This document shows positions 45,739 to 59,500 of a DNA stretch of 64,000 nucleotides, piece after piece. The translations under genes were made by a program, and so were the position numbers. The notes under the pieces were generated by a model. The model saw only the letters and a list, made by a program, of their open reading frames with translations, was not told the DNA's origin and ran no database searches. This DNA is from Carnegiea gigantea. Lineage: Eukaryota; Streptophyta; Magnoliopsida; Caryophyllales; Cactaceae. The number at the start of each line of letters is the position of its first letter. The first letter of the stretch is position 1. The stretch lies in the NCBI GenBank assembly GCA_029747015.1, contig JAKOGI010000332.1, positions 382,501 through 446,500 on the forward strand. Direction: 5' to 3'.

Positions 45739-47600
45739 CATGAAAGGTAACCCAAGGGCAAATTACAAATCTTATTAAAATATCCAAATGTATTGGTGCC
45801 AATGTGCTAGATAGTTAATGTAATTTATATGCCGAGTGAGCTCCTTATGCTGCTCCCCCTTGATCTCCTATATGAGTTGTTTACATTCTTTGATATACAT
45901 CTTTGGCTTCTCCACCTTTGGTTTTTGGCAAAATGGAATAAAAATAATGTCCGTCCAAAATAGTTTGGAGCAAGAAGAGGAAATTTTAATAGAAAGGAAG
46001 TGACCCTAGGCATCCAAGGGGTTGTACTCCCTTGAAGGTGAGGTAGTTAAAGCAACTGCACTTTGGTCTTATAAGAACTATTTAAATAGTCATTAAAAAA
46101 ATTACTTAGGGGTACTCAAGCATGCACAACAAGCAAAGGTACAATTGCCTTCCCAACTTCAATAGTAAAAGAAGAAAACTTTTTGAAAAGCCAGCTGCAT
46201 GTAGAGACAATGGTGTTAATGGAAGACCATAATGAAATGTGTGAGAGAATATCGTTGGGGATAGGGGGATTGGCTGTAGGAGATTAGGGCTTTGGGTTAT
46301 ATGGCTTAGTGGCATAGCTCGACTTCTTAAAGCTTAGATCCATATTTCTAGTGTGGACAAGGTCGTCTGACTCCTTCATAGTTGGTTTGCCAAGAGAGGC
46401 TTTTAGACCACTTGTCAAAGTCTCTAGTTCCTAATCCTTATTGTCCTTTGTCTTCCTTGTTGACAAAACTTCATTCTGATCAGAATCACCTAGTTTTCCT
46501 TCCTCATGCACCTTAGTTAAGGCCATGATCATATCCTCTAGATCCTTGATATCAATTTAAGGAATTTCCCTGGACTATTTAATATAGCAGTCTCCAATCT
46601 ATCAATCACTCAAGTAGGCCTTAAGATTTCAAATCCAAATAGTGTGAGTAGAGTATTAGCGGCTCCATTTCCTAGGTGAAAGCTAGGCTTTGGTGATTAT
46701 CCTTAAGAATGAGCTTTCTTTGCCTTTTATCCAAGATCATTAAGGTAAATCCACATGTCTCCCACGTTTTTATATTTATAAGTTTTCTATCAATGTAGTG
46801 TTGTTGACCACAATGATAGGTTATTTGATGCACTCTTCATATGTGGGGGCATAATGTGCTATCTGAATACAGGAGTAAGTAGATTGGACGTGGGTAGAGG
46901 GGATGAACGATCTTTGGTTATGATGCTTTCCATAGAAGAGAGCATACCACTAGCCATATTGACGTCGTAAGGCTCAAAGAAGAGAGTTAAGCCCAAGTCA
47001 CTTGGCTATTCTTTGAAGAACTTCTGAGATAGTAAGGTCCTTGTCGCAATGCACTTTAGTGCCCTAGCTGCCGAGTAGAAGGTGGTGTATAACATACCTT
47101 TTGGTTTCTTCGTCTATCTATTTTACTTTTATAAAAATTTGCTTGAGGTTTTAATCTCTAATAGCTGGCAAATATTGGACTCCAAATATTAGACTACTAT
47201 CTTCATCTCTACTCCCTTAACCATAAGAAAATAGTGATTTCCATTAATAGATTTTTCTTTTTGGAAGTTGCATAAAATGGTGGGACACAGTGAAGTAGAC
47301 TTTGTCTGTGGAGAGAATAAATTTCTAGAGCCAAAAGGCTTGAGCTTTCTTAAAATTGAAAACCACTATTCTTCTCCTTTATCTCTAGTTTGAGACCTAG
47401 AGAGATTGTGACTGATTTGATATCATACCCACATTTTTTTACCTTGAATCTTATTTTGATTTGACTTTTCTTACTCTTCCAGTGATTGGATTTGATGTTT
47501 CTTCAGGAGCTAATCTATATGCAGTTATTTGCTTCTTACCTATGGCGATTTGATTCATGAAGACTGAGATAAGTGGATTAGGATTAGGGTTAGGGAGATG
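45739..47600 (-). pseudogene. Region before the 3' LTR, putative env-like part of a Sirevirus-type element, copy 1
   Basis: Collinear on the minus strand with 49490-52990 (minus its insertion). Readable words: MNQIAIGKKQITAYRLAPEE near 47555, GKHHNQRSFIPSTHVQSTYS near 46925, SCIQIAHYAPTYEECIK near 46870. In copy 2 this region follows copia RNase H and precedes the PPT, the place of the extra ORF in Sireviruses. Many stops; I do not recognise a fold, so env-like is positional inference. Confidence 0.45.
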
Positions 47601-47756
47601 GTTTCAAAGTGATGAGGATAGGCTGATGGAAAGCAAGAATAAGGCGGATGGGTTAAAAAAGAGGATGGGTTAGATGACAGTTAATGAGGATAACCAATGA
47701 GAATGCCTATAATAAGTTCTAAATGGCTAGAAAAGTTTAATATATTAACCTGAAAT

Positions 47757-49475
47757 CCCAATTAGAACTTGCTTAGTTTAGCTCTCAAATTGGTGATGAA
47801 ACTTAGTTTCAAGTGGACATGGGTATGAGCATGAGTATTGTATGAGAAAATGGGTATGGATATGGGTATGGATTCTTAAAACCTATAATTGATTATAAAC
47901 CAAATTTTCTAGTAAAAGGCAACAAAAACATGCTAAAATCATTTTTACGAAGATGTGGATATGGACTATTTCATATAGTTATGACATGAAGCTCTAATTT
48001 CTGGGTTACACTTGTCATTTTCAATATGCGCCCAAATAAAAACACCCAATGCATATGGGTATGTGTATAATTAAAAACCCAATGGGTAAGGTAATAATTC
48101 TTGAAAATAGCTATGGGCATGGGTATGACTCAACCTTGCCCTGAACCTACCCGATGCCTAGTCCTACCCATAATTAAAGTTTTCTACAAGCACTCTAATA
48201 AGCTCCTCTTCCATAGCTTCCTAACTCTTACGAAACCAACCCTAAACAAGAGCTAAACTACGCTTTATTGACTACAATGCTTGCACAAAGCACTGTGTAA
48301 TAGCTCCCCAACAACCCAACAATGGCATACTTGCTCCTTACTTGCATATAAAGTTTTCGTAGAGTACTTTGACAAGCTTAATGCCCAGATGTCTCAAACT
48401 CTTAGGAGGACAACATCAACACAAGAATAGTGACTCTCACTCCCCCTTGCAAACACCAAGAGTGTAATGTAGTTGATACAAGCTTTTTTTCCTCAATATA
48501 TTCTAATTCTTACCCAGGTGTTCAACCTTCCTTGAGCTTTCTGAACTTAAGATTTGAATAAAACAACAATTGAACAACTTCTATAATCATAGTCCTTGAT
48601 TTGATCTATAGATGTTTCTACTTAGGGTCCTTGATGGCTTGTCTCAGAGAGTTTAAATCTTTCCTTCTTTCATAAATCTCTTCCTTTTAAGCTTAATCAT
48701 TTTCTTTATGAAAAGGAATAATTCTTTGGATAGTCTTACCAATGTGACCATTTACATAGCAATTGTCACCTCATTATCTTACAAATCACTTGCTTAGCAG
48801 CTAATTAAGGGGTATAAGAGAGATTCTTCTACCTGCATTAAATTTTTGACAATCATAGCTAGCTGATGCTTATTATTTAAATTTTGACTTGTTCGGCTTG
48901 CTTTTTAGCTAGTTGCTTCTATAGCATAATGCACTAATATATCTAGATCTATTTCAAAATAATTTCATTAGTGATCACGATTGTTGTGTCAGTAAAAGTC
49001 AATAAATTTAATCTTCCTCTAATAAAGCTTGTGGCTCTAAGCAATTGTGATTTACTATTAAAGAGACAAGGAATATTTTCCCTTAACAAAGGAGACCTCT
49101 ATGTTATTTAATGACTGGAAGGCTTAATCATAATAGCATGTCAAAATAAACAACTTTAAGTATTACATAAATTAGGTGATGTAGCAACCCTACATGTTTT
49201 GATAAGATTGGGTAAAGTTAAGAGTCATAACGTCTAAAAAGTTATATTGTCAAACTAAATAATTTTCTAATGATTGACTCTAATAAATGTGTAACTCTAA
49301 CCACTTGATCTGACACTCTTACATATTGTTGATATAGGTGACTTTGACTTTCTCTAATTGCCTTTCATCAAAGCTAAATCAAAAGGCCATGACTTTGGGA
49401 TATGACCATGTCTAATGTACTTGTAATTTGCTTCAAGGACTCTAACCTAGGGTGGGATCTTGAGGTAGTCTAACA
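47757..49475 (-). repeat. Copia (Sirevirus-like) 3' LTR, copy 2
   Basis: The PPT AAAAAAAAGGGAGAT (49476-49490, minus) is followed by TGTTAGACTACC. Aligns with copy 1, including the GGGTATGG-rich insertion (here about 47815-48165). The low-coordinate end is truncated near 47757 compared with copy 1. Confidence 0.65.
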
Positions 49476-50052
49476 ATCTCCCTTTTTTTTAATGAAAGAC
49501 AACCAAAGACAAATTATCAATCTTATTAAAACATTAAATTATGATATAACAGGGCTAACAACAGACAGTTGGGGAATCTGAAAGTATTGGTTCAAATGTA
49601 TTTTGACACTCAATCTAATTGATATGCTAACCGAGTCCCTCATACTTCTCCCCTTTAATCTTCTAAATGAGCCATTTATGATCTTTGGTGGAAATCTTTA
49701 TCTTCTCCCCATTTGGCTTTAAGTAAAAATGGAATAAAGAACAACATTAGCCCAAGATAGTTTGGAACAGAGAACAGAAACATCCATAAAAAGGAACTAA
49801 CCCTGAACGTACAAGGGCTTTGACTCCATTAAGGATGGCTTAGTTAAAGCAACTACACTTTGGCCTTGTGAGACCTGTTTGAATAACCAAGGGCACATAT
49901 GGCCATCCAACGTCAACAATAAAAGAAGAACAAAAACTTTTTTTAAAAAGCCAGCGGCATGCATAGATGGTGGTCTTAATGAAAGACTATAATGAATGGA
50001 TGAGGGAATATCAAACGGGGGAGGGGGAGAAAGAAAGAGATTGGTTGGAGGA

Positions 50053-52290
50053 TGTTAGAAGCGGTTAAAAATTGAATGAATGAAACAAATAAATCACAAA
50101 GACAATATAAACGAGTAATGATAAATCAACACCAAAATTTACGTGGAAAACCTAAAGTGGAAAAAACCACGGATGATGATGAGTCACAAATCCACTATAG
50201 AGAAGAGGAGTACAAGATCAATCTTACAACGATACGTTCTAAGAGGAAGATCGATTAGAGATTATAAACTATCTATAACACTCTCTCACAAATCTAGAAA
50301 AGTGGAACTGAATACTTAAATGGTATTTTTATTAGTGTGTTGAGAAGGTAGAAGGCATGCCCTTTATAAAGGAGTAGGATGAGCGAGAAACCCTAACCGC
50401 CACAGCTAAACAGCCGCCGCCCACCACGGGCCGTGGAATGCAAATTGGGCCAAAACCAAATAATCTCCACCTTGGACCAATTTCACCAACTCTAGTACAA
50501 CCACATTGTCTAAGGGACCCCGAAAGGTAGTGCCCCACAGGGCTGACCCTGAAAGGTATTAAGCGAACTGCAGACCGGTTGAGTTCAAGTGATACATGAA
50601 CTTTGCACTGGGAAGTGACTTGTATGGACATTTCCTCATATAATCTGTCGTAGTAGATCCTTGCAGGACATAGAGGCTTCCTTGCCTCAAACCCTTTAAC
50701 AAAATTCGAGTGCCCTTGGAAACCTTCAGAACTCCACCTTTAGCTGAATATTTGCACCCCTTGGATCAAAGGGTACCTGAAGAAATGAGGCTATGCTTCA
50801 AGTTAGGAACGTGATGAACACTCAATAAAGTCTTGACAACACCATCGTGGGTCTTGATTTTAATAATACCGATTCCATTAACATTACACTAGGCATTGTT
50901 ACCCATATGAACAAAAGTTGAGTCAACTGGATCATATATTGAAAATTAATCCTTATGAGGACATATATGATATGTACATCCAGAATCAAGAATCTAATCA
51001 GAAACGCTCCCCCTTTCAGTAGAGGTAGCAAACAAAGTGTCACCATCAGAGTCAAATTCAGCAAATGTAGCTTTAGGAGGTTCATGATGGTATAAATGTG
51101 AATTATATTCGTCTTTGTCCCTCTTGTTTTTCAACTTAAAACACTCAGAAATGACATGCCTTGACTTTTTACAATAACGACAGAATTTGTTGGATTTACG
51201 GTTCTCGAACTTTGATTTAGAGGTGTTCCCTTTATCAAAGGATTCACCCCTCACTGATAAGCCTTCACCTTTTTCAGCACAAACTTCAAGGTTAAATTTT
51301 TCTTTGGACATTAAGTTAGCCTTAACATCCTTAAAAGATAGAACAGCATTATTACTATATAGTATAATTTCATTGAAGTGCTTATAGGAAGGGGGTAATG
51401 AGACAACCAGTAGAATTGCCTTATCTTCATCTTCTATTTTTACATCTAGACTTTCAAGATCTATAATAATATAATTGAATCATCTAGATGATTCTGAATA
51501 GAAGTACCTTCTGTCATGGAGAACGTATATAGCCGTTCCTTGAGACAAATTTTGTTCGCAAGACTTTTAGTCATGTAGATTGTCTCTAATCCACGGCAGA
51601 GTTCTATAGTGGTGGTTTCGTCTAGAACCTCTCGGAAAATGTGCGGAGCAAGGCTCAACTGAATAGTAAAGAGTGCCTTTTCATCAAGTTCCTCCCACTG
51701 TTCGTCAGTCATTGTGGTAGGTTTTTTCTTTTTACCAGTTATAGCCTTCTTTAATCCATTCTGTGCAAGAACGACTATCATCTGAACCTTCTAGATGTTG
51801 AAGCTCATCTTCCTGTCATACTTGGGAATATCGAACTTTGCGACGATTGCCATTCAATAACCAATGATTTGATACCACTTGCTAGGATCGGTTAAACATT
51901 GAATGAATGCAACAAATAAATTACAAAGATAATATAAATGAGTAACAACAAATCAACGCCGAAATTTACATGGAAAATCCAAAGTGGAAAAAATCACGAA
52001 CGACAATGAGTCACAGATCCACTATAGAGAAGAGGAGTACAAGATCGATCTTAGAACGATACGTTCTGAAATGAAGATCGATTAGAGATTACAAAATTCT
52101 CTATCACGCTCTCTCACAAATCTAGGAAAGTGGAACTGAATACTCAAACGATATTTCTATTGGTGTGTTGAGAAAGTAGGAGGTGTGCCCTTTATAAAGG
52201 GGTAGGATGAGCGAGAAATCCTAACCGCCGCAGCTAAGCAGCCGCCGCCCACCACGAGCCATGGAATGTAAATTGGGCCAAAACCCAATA
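50053..52290 (-). mobile_element. Gag-only Tnt1-like Ty1/copia element with TA...CA LTR ends
   Basis: LTRs of about 410 bp: 50053-50462 and 51880-52290. Plus-strand ends are TGTTAG or TGCTAG and CCAAATA or CCCAATA, so the minus-strand LTR starts TATTGGG or TATTTGG and ends CTAGCA or CTAACA. GAGGA flanks both sides (50048-50052 and 52291-52295). PBS TGGTATCAAA lies 2 bp from the 5' LTR; the PPT-like AAGGTGGAGAT is at 50463-50473 (minus). The internal 1417 bp holds gag and a protease remnant but no integrase, RT or RNase H, so it is a deletion derivative dependent on others. Confidence 0.87.
50700..51853 (-). pseudogene. gag: copia gag, zinc knuckle and protease/pre-integrase remnant
   Basis: Starts at the ATG at 51853 (MAIVAKFDIPKYDRKMSFNI, then TAG where W is usual). 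The frame 51461-51781 has PTTMTDEQWEELDEKALFTI and IYMTKSLANKICLKERLYT, typical of Tnt1-type gag. The frame 50994-51311 has a CCHC knuckle CRYCKKSRHVISEC. Further down in another frame are VNGIGIIKIKTHDG, SVHHVPNLKHSLISSGTL and LYVLQGS, the usual text after the copia protease. It is broken by frameshifts. Confidence 0.83.
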
Positions 52291-52990
52291 GAGGAGATTA
52301 GGGCTTTTGAGTATATGGCTTAGTAACATAACTCCACCTTTTAGGGATAAGATCTATAATCTGAAGTGAGTAGATGATTTGTTAGCATGCCACTTGTCAA
52401 TGTCTCTTGTTTGTAATCCTTATTATTCTTTGTCTCCCTTGTTGAGATGACTTTGCTCTCATCAAAATCACCCAATGTGTAATCACCCAATGTGTCCTCG
52501 TTATGTTCCTTAGCTAAATCTACTACCTTACCTCTAGATCTTTGACATGAGTTTACAAGGTATCCCTGGCCCTTTTTGTTACATTAGTTTCCAATCTATC
52601 ACTCACTAAAGCGAGCCTTGAGATTTCAAATCTGAATAATATAAGCAGAGCATCAATGGCTCCATTTCTTGTGTGAAAGCCAAGCTTTAGTGAACATCCT
52701 AAAGAATTAGCTTTCTTTCCCTTTTATCCAACATCATTAAGATGAATCCACATATCTCTCACGTTTTTCTTATTTATGAGTTTTTGTCAATGTGGCCTTT
52801 TTGATCACATTGGTAGGCTCTCTGATACACTCATCATCTGCAATGGCATATTGTGCAATCTGAAGATGAGAGTAAGTAGATAAAGTAGGGTAGAAGGCAT
52901 GAAAAATCTCAACTTGTGATGTTCTCTTCATAAAAGTGCATGCTGCAAGCCATGTTGATGTGAATTGGCTCAAAGATTTGGCAGAGAAGA

Positions 52991-53579
52991 GTTAAGACTT
53001 GGCTCCCAGCAACTACTTGTTAAACATGTTAGAAATCAAGAGAAAAGTCCCCCTTAATTCATGTTTTAAATTCTAGCACTTTGAATTCGTTTCTTATAAA
53101 ACTGAAGTGCTTTTTATTTAATGGCTTAATGAATATATTAGCTAATTACTTTTGATTGGGAAAAATTCAAGTGTGATATCACATTTTTTAACATCACCCT
53201 TGATGAAGTGGTGTCTTACCTTGATGTGCTTAGTTATTCAGTGTTGAACTGGATTTTTAGTTATATTGATGGTACTTATATTGAAACATCTAAGAGGTAC
53301 ATCTTTATAGTTGACTGCAAGGTGTCTAAGTTGTTGTGCCATCTAGAGAAGTTAAGTACAACATACCCCAGCTGCAATGTACTGTACTTCTGCTATTGAC
53401 TGAGCCACTTATTTCAGTTTCTTTGGACTACCATGATAAAAGGAATTGGCTAAGAAATTGGCATATAGGTACTTTTCCTATCCACCTTGTATCATACATA
53501 ATATGCATTGGATTACCCAACTAATTCAAAGTTACAGCCTCCTTTCGAATACCAAAGGCTAAGATCCAACGTCCTTAAT
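52991..53579 (-). pseudogene. Ty1/copia RNase H (pol C terminus)
   Basis: Read right to left, the minus strand shows TLDLSLWYSKGGCNFELVG, YKVDRKST, then AEVQYIAAGVCC, LRHLAVNYKDVPLRCFN, STINITKNPVQH and TKHIKVRHHF. This is the conserved copia RNase H with its AEYIAA, NISKNPV and KHI(E/D)(I/V)RHHF blocks. Frameshifts and stops are present. The sequence starts abruptly at 53579, about 75 residues after the point where RT stops at 59918. Confidence 0.82.
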
Positions 53580-56500
53580 TGTAATACCCTATGAGATAAG
53601 GAAAATTTGATCAATGAGCTATAATGATTATGTTTTAAAAGTTCTTTTTGACTTATTTACATCACATGAAACTAAAGTATGTTGTTAAAAATGTGTTACA
53701 GGTATTGTTAAGAAATGAATAAGGAAGATTTTATCTAATGATCATTAATTATTTTTCTCAAAAGAGAACCATGTATATTTTTTGCAGGTTTAGATGACTC
53801 TTGAGTTCCTATATGTACTTAAAGGAGAGTAACATTTAAATAAGCTCCAATAAAGAAAGTTTCATGTAAAAGGAGGAATTATAATATGAGGAAGAATAGT
53901 AAAGATGTAGCCAACCCTATGAGTGCTATGAGGAAATGAAAGGAGAACCAAAGTTATAAATGATTTCATCTAATATTTAAGGAATTTAAAGAGATATGTG
54001 CAAAATAGACACTTTACAAGGAAAGATATTTCCATTGAAAGAAAAATATCCCTTGTACCAAATTGCAATTTCTTGATACAAGGATATAACTGGGATTATA
54101 AATATTTTGAGAGGAAAAAAGGTAATTTTGCAAATAGGAAGTGTTATTGGTAGGAAAATTTTAGACAACAGTTTGGTTGGTGGATTAGAGCACATAAAGA
54201 TTTTATTAAATAGGGATTCATGATGATTTTGATGGTTTTTCTTACCCAATAAGTCTATTCCCACTTTCTCTACGCCCTCCTTTCTCTCCATCTTTATTTT
54301 CCCTCTTCCTTCCATTTTTTTAACACTAAAACAAGGGCTGATAGCTCATGATTTTATGGATGGTTACTCCTTCCTTGGACTCCCTAGTGTTAATTGCCAT
54401 TTTTCATTGTTGTGATCAAGCATTGATTTATTCCTCTTCCATCTACTCATGAGAGTAGCAAGCAATTGAAGGTAATCCCTAAAACTGATATTCCCATCGT
54501 TAATGCAATTCAATCTCCTCCTTGGTTGGTATCTTGCAATGCAAAAGTATTTTTGGTTTGATCTAGTGTCTTAAGTTCGATTATGTGCTTAGATTGTTAA
54601 CAGTTATTCGTATCATGCAATTGTGAATGGGTGATGGTATTGAGTTTCGAAGTCCCTTTAAAACCTTATCATGTGATAATTTGGGCAATTTATTCATGTA
54701 AAAGGTTGGAGAGTTGAACTAAGTTATAAGCATGAGAAATCGCAATTAAAACCAACTAGAAATTAGGCTGACCTCAAGAAGAAAGTGGTATTAATCCATA
54801 ATTTTAAAATTTACAATTTCATAAAAACTCACACCTAATTAAGTTAGATTTTAATAGGCTTAGAATCACTTAAATTCAATATTTATAGGCGCAGATATGG
54901 TATCAAAACTATGCAGCTTGTACATGAAGTGTGCACGGTTCTGTTCAAGTCAGAATTTGAAGGTCATGTTGTGACATTTACATTTTGATGTCTAAATAAA
55001 ATAGGCGTTAGCTTCCTAAGATCTTCATGTCATAGTATGTGGTAGGTCAAAAATGAAAGATGTCTGGTGTCTAAGTTGACCTTCAAAATCTGTCCTACTT
55101 TGGGTGTTATACCTATGAAAAATTTATTGGGATGGGTGCTGTAACTTTGAAGCTTAGTTGATTAAATCCCATAGTTAATGATGGTATATTTCATTAAGAA
55201 TTTCTAGGCAGAACTAAAGAGATATATGGTAGAATGATTTATTGTTGATAATCATAATGGTTAGGGATGAAAGTGTATTTCGGCATTGACTTGAGCACAT
55301 ATAGTATGATTGGAAATTTATACAGTAAAACTTACAATGAAAATAAGTAAAGAATGGATTTCGATTTTACTTAAAGAGTGACAGAAATTATAAGAAAGTT
55401 GTCTGGGTCAAACGAACAAACATAAGTTATGTATGCACTTCTATGCTCGTCAAGTATCTAGATGGCTTCGTCTTTGAGAAAGGCAAGAAAATTTTTCCTC
55501 CATCATTTGGAAAGAAAAATGAGGATATACTTACATACTTAAGGAATGATTATTAAGGAAACAAAGTTCTTAGAGCATAAATGATTACAGTGTCTTAAAA
55601 TGACACTAAGAGGGCAAAGATAAATTAGCAGCTTAAATTAAGGGAAGAAAAGTATGGAAAACTTATTGAGTTTCTTCGGATTACTTGATGATGAATTCAA
55701 GTTATGGTAGACGTTAGAGTTCTTATATCTTAGAAGATAAATTCTTATATGCATTACTATTTTAAGGTATAAAAATCATTTTTTATGATAGAAGAATTCA
55801 TGAAGTGCTATGACACAAAGGGACTAAAGTGGTTCGAAATAAGAATGATATTTTTATGATCAAACTTGGGTAAAGAGATAAGATAAAGAAAGTATGATTT
55901 TCTAGCCAAAAAAAAGAGAAGAGAGATTTGTGAGGGACTTCCATAAGTAAAGAACGATGAGAAAAATTTAATTGATCAGCATAGATAAGAGAATCAATAG
56001 AAGAAGTAATTGAATATCTTCTAGAATGTCTAAGTTAGAGAAATGCAAATAAAAATTTGCAATGGTCAAGCTTAGGGGAGGCAAGTATGAGTAGAATAGT
56101 AGTAGCTTACAGTTGCTTCCCTTGCCATGGTAACACAGAAGATTTGAGGAAAACACTAAAGATGAATGTAAATGTTAAGAGAGTTATTTGAAAGTGGAAC
56201 TCTTAATCAAATGTTTAAGGTCTTATATAACAAACTCCTAAATTGAAGTGATTATTATGCAAGGTACTAAAGGAAAAGTGGTAATATTAATTGATCAACA
56301 AATTCTCTAAAGGACTTAGCCCCCAAAAAAAAAAATCTCTAAAGGAATTTGAAAAAAAAAGTTGATAAGGAATTTCTAATGCTAAAAAGGAAATCTCTTA
56401 TGAAGTGATCTATAGTAATATACAAATGTGATCAAATTAGAATGAGCACCAATGAGGGAAACATAAATCAAAAATATTGCAATTCTTAAGCATAGCACAG

Positions 56501-59500
56501 GTAGAAACAACGAGTCTGAAACCTATTGTGGGAGTGTAATGAAAAGAACTCATTAACAAAAGAATGTGAAGTAGTTGAGGCTAGTAAAGTATATTCACGT
56601 CATGGTGGTCTATCACTTAATTCAAGTGAGATAGCAATTTAAACCATGTCAAGCAAAACAATCAAGAGAAGGAACAATGGACAAGTTCGCAAATGAGGTA
56701 CGCCTTTTGTCTATATTTTCCAGAATGATGTTCATACATATGGTAAAATAAATGTTTTACGAATGATTATATAGATATATTTTGTGAATGTTATAAGGGA
56801 TCCAATCGATCAGTAAATTAATAGACGCAAGGGGGTCCTAAAAGGGATACAATCCTGATTGGAATCAAATACAAAAGGTGTTCCAAGAGGGATATATCTC
56901 TAACGGAGACAACATTGAGGGACCCCCAAAATGTGAACCTCTCCAATCTACAATAAGTACATGAAATGCAAATAAGCACATCATAAACAGGATCCCACCA
57001 AAGTATTTTATAATTGCATGTTTGAGAAAGAATGATTAAGGAAGAACTAGAAAGATTTTACTACATCAATTTGAAAGAAAATGAATTTAAAATTGCTACA
57101 CAACTTATTGATCTTAAAAAGTAATAACTTACAGTATAGAGATAGGCTTACTAGGCTCCACTCATTCTTCAAGCATCTTTTATAGTTTTGATTTTATGTA
57201 AAGAACACTCAAAGGAACCTACTAGAGGGACATAAAATTAGGGAGTAATGCTAGCATCAAGAGTGTGATTTCTAACTAGAAAACAAGATGGCCTCCATAT
57301 ATTCTATGTTGGCTCTTCATTGTTCTTAACTAAACCAAAACATGGGATATGTTTATTCAATTTAATGTTGAACACATGTTAATGATTTCTTAATTAAATG
57401 CATTATAGTGCATGATATTTATTAAGTTTTTCTTAGAGATGAATATACCTTTATGATTTTACGGAAAATTAGCATTTTATATTATGCTTTAAATAGCAAA
57501 GTCTGTAAAGGATGATTTTAGTTGAGGTAAAGTTTAACTTCGAAAGTTTTTAGGAAAAAAAAAACCCTAGTTTAAGAGTTTTGTTCCTTTCAAGGAGCAA
57601 GGGTGATGCTCTGGATAAAAAGCTTCTTTTCATTGCTTATCTTTAATTAGAAAAATGTATACTCATAATTTTATGTTCATAAGTTTGGCCATTATAGGGA
57701 TAGATATTTGGGTACCCTCTTCATAGCATTAAGGTGTGATTTCTAAGATGCTTGGTTTGTATGTAGTAAGATATAATAAAGATTCAATCTTACCATTCTA
57801 CAACTTGTCAAGGACATATTTTCCACTCTGATTTGCACCAAGTTTGCAAATGTAGTAATGACCCAAATTTTTTACTATTAATCAGCATCTTTTGTTAAGT
57901 GAATGAGTCGTCCTTGTGCTTAGATATTTTGTTTTTAGACCTAGTTTACATTTAAGTGGCCTCCATATTGTCAAAATTGGTACTACTTATTCAAAAATAC
58001 ATTTAGCATGAATTTTTAAAAAAAAAATAGTGAAGAAATGAAGACATACCCATAGTATTTGTAACTTGCTTAACTAAACCATTGTCATGATAACATGATA
58101 AGTAGCATGCAAGGTGTCTTTTCCCAATTTGGCCATGAGTTTATGTTTATCTTTGTCAAATTGTCTATTAGATTGTCAAGGTTTAATTAGTTGGAGTTTC
58201 TAACTTGAGAAACTCAAAGTTATCGCCTCCCCTTTGTCCAAACACACACACATCAACACCAAAAAGAAAAGAAAGAAAGAAAGAAAGGAGGGCTTGGGCT
58301 CAAGTTAGGGCAAAGAGGAAAGAATAAGGGAAGCAAGGAAGAAACTAGTGAAGCTTTTTGACTTGTTAGGGTGAGTAAATTCTGCTACTAACTCTCCTTA
58401 GAATCTAATTGGGTTCACTGAATAAAAATCAATTGATCAATTTAATATTTAAACTACATGGGAACCCACCTTTAAGAAGTTCATGTTTATGGTTGTTGCA
58501 TTAATTAATGCTTTGATGATATCATGCATACAAGATAAAGATTGTTAAAAAGTGTGTTTTGATCTTGTATATGTTAACTTTGGTTATTTGACTTGAGTTT
58601 AACTAAGAGCAGAAATATGAAAAGAAAAAAAAGAATATGAAGTTTAGGTTTTTTGCATGAAAATGATTATTTGTAATTTTGGTGAATTCGGACACATATA
58701 TTTTGAGTTATTACGTTTTCATTTGTTGTTTCTTGTGTAAGGTTTTAAGGACTGATTATGTTTGTAAAAATGACAAAATTAGTTAGCAGAAGTAATAAAA
58801 GTGAAGGTAAATTGCATAAGGTTAGTTTTAACCAATTAATGATGTGAAATGCTAATAATATTAATTGGAAGACTAATTTATTAATTATTCATATCCTGAA
58901 CATAAATCTGCTTACATGTATTCAAATTATGCAACCTACAAGATTCGAAAGTGTATGTGTATCTGCAATATGAATGTATGTGCAGTTTCAGTAATTGATT
59001 TTCATTTTTTCACTTAGAATAAGCAAACAAGTTTTGAAAAAGTATTTCACTGTCAAAAGTAAGATTTCTATGTTTTGGGGGAAGTCTTAAATTTTACACT
59101 TAGGTGGATTCTATTTTTGAGATCCTAGAGCTATGGCCATGGAAGCACTAATTATATATGGTGGCATTAGTTAAGTTTCGTGCTTGCTAGGGGATGGTGT
59201 GGTTAGTGAAGTAAATCTTTGTGCTTGCTGGGGATTTATGTTTCTGGATATTCATTTTTTCCACTAGCATTTGATAGGCCTAGTGGATCTTTGTACTGGC
59301 TGGGGAATAAGTAGTCAGTTGTGGTATGTCACAGACTTGATGCCACCTAAAGAAAACTTAACTCCATCTCCATTCTTGAATTTTGGGGGTTAAGGAATCG
59401 GATTTGATTTACGATCAGTGATATTTTTGAATTTTGAATGAGTAAGACATGAGTTATAAGATTTGGTTTTGGACTAAGGCATGAATTACATATGTTTAAA

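Larger units (their letters stand above)
49491..52990 (-). pseudogene. Putative env-like region, copy 2, split by a nested copia element
   Basis: 49491-50052 and 52291-52990 are the two halves, matching 45739-46270 and 46270-47000 of copy 1. The frame 52770-52973 contains HLQIAQYAIADDECIREPTN, the counterpart of CIQIAHYAPTYEECIK. On the high-coordinate side it joins copia RNase H, so this is the 3' part of a Ty1/copia element. Stops are frequent. Confidence 0.5.
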
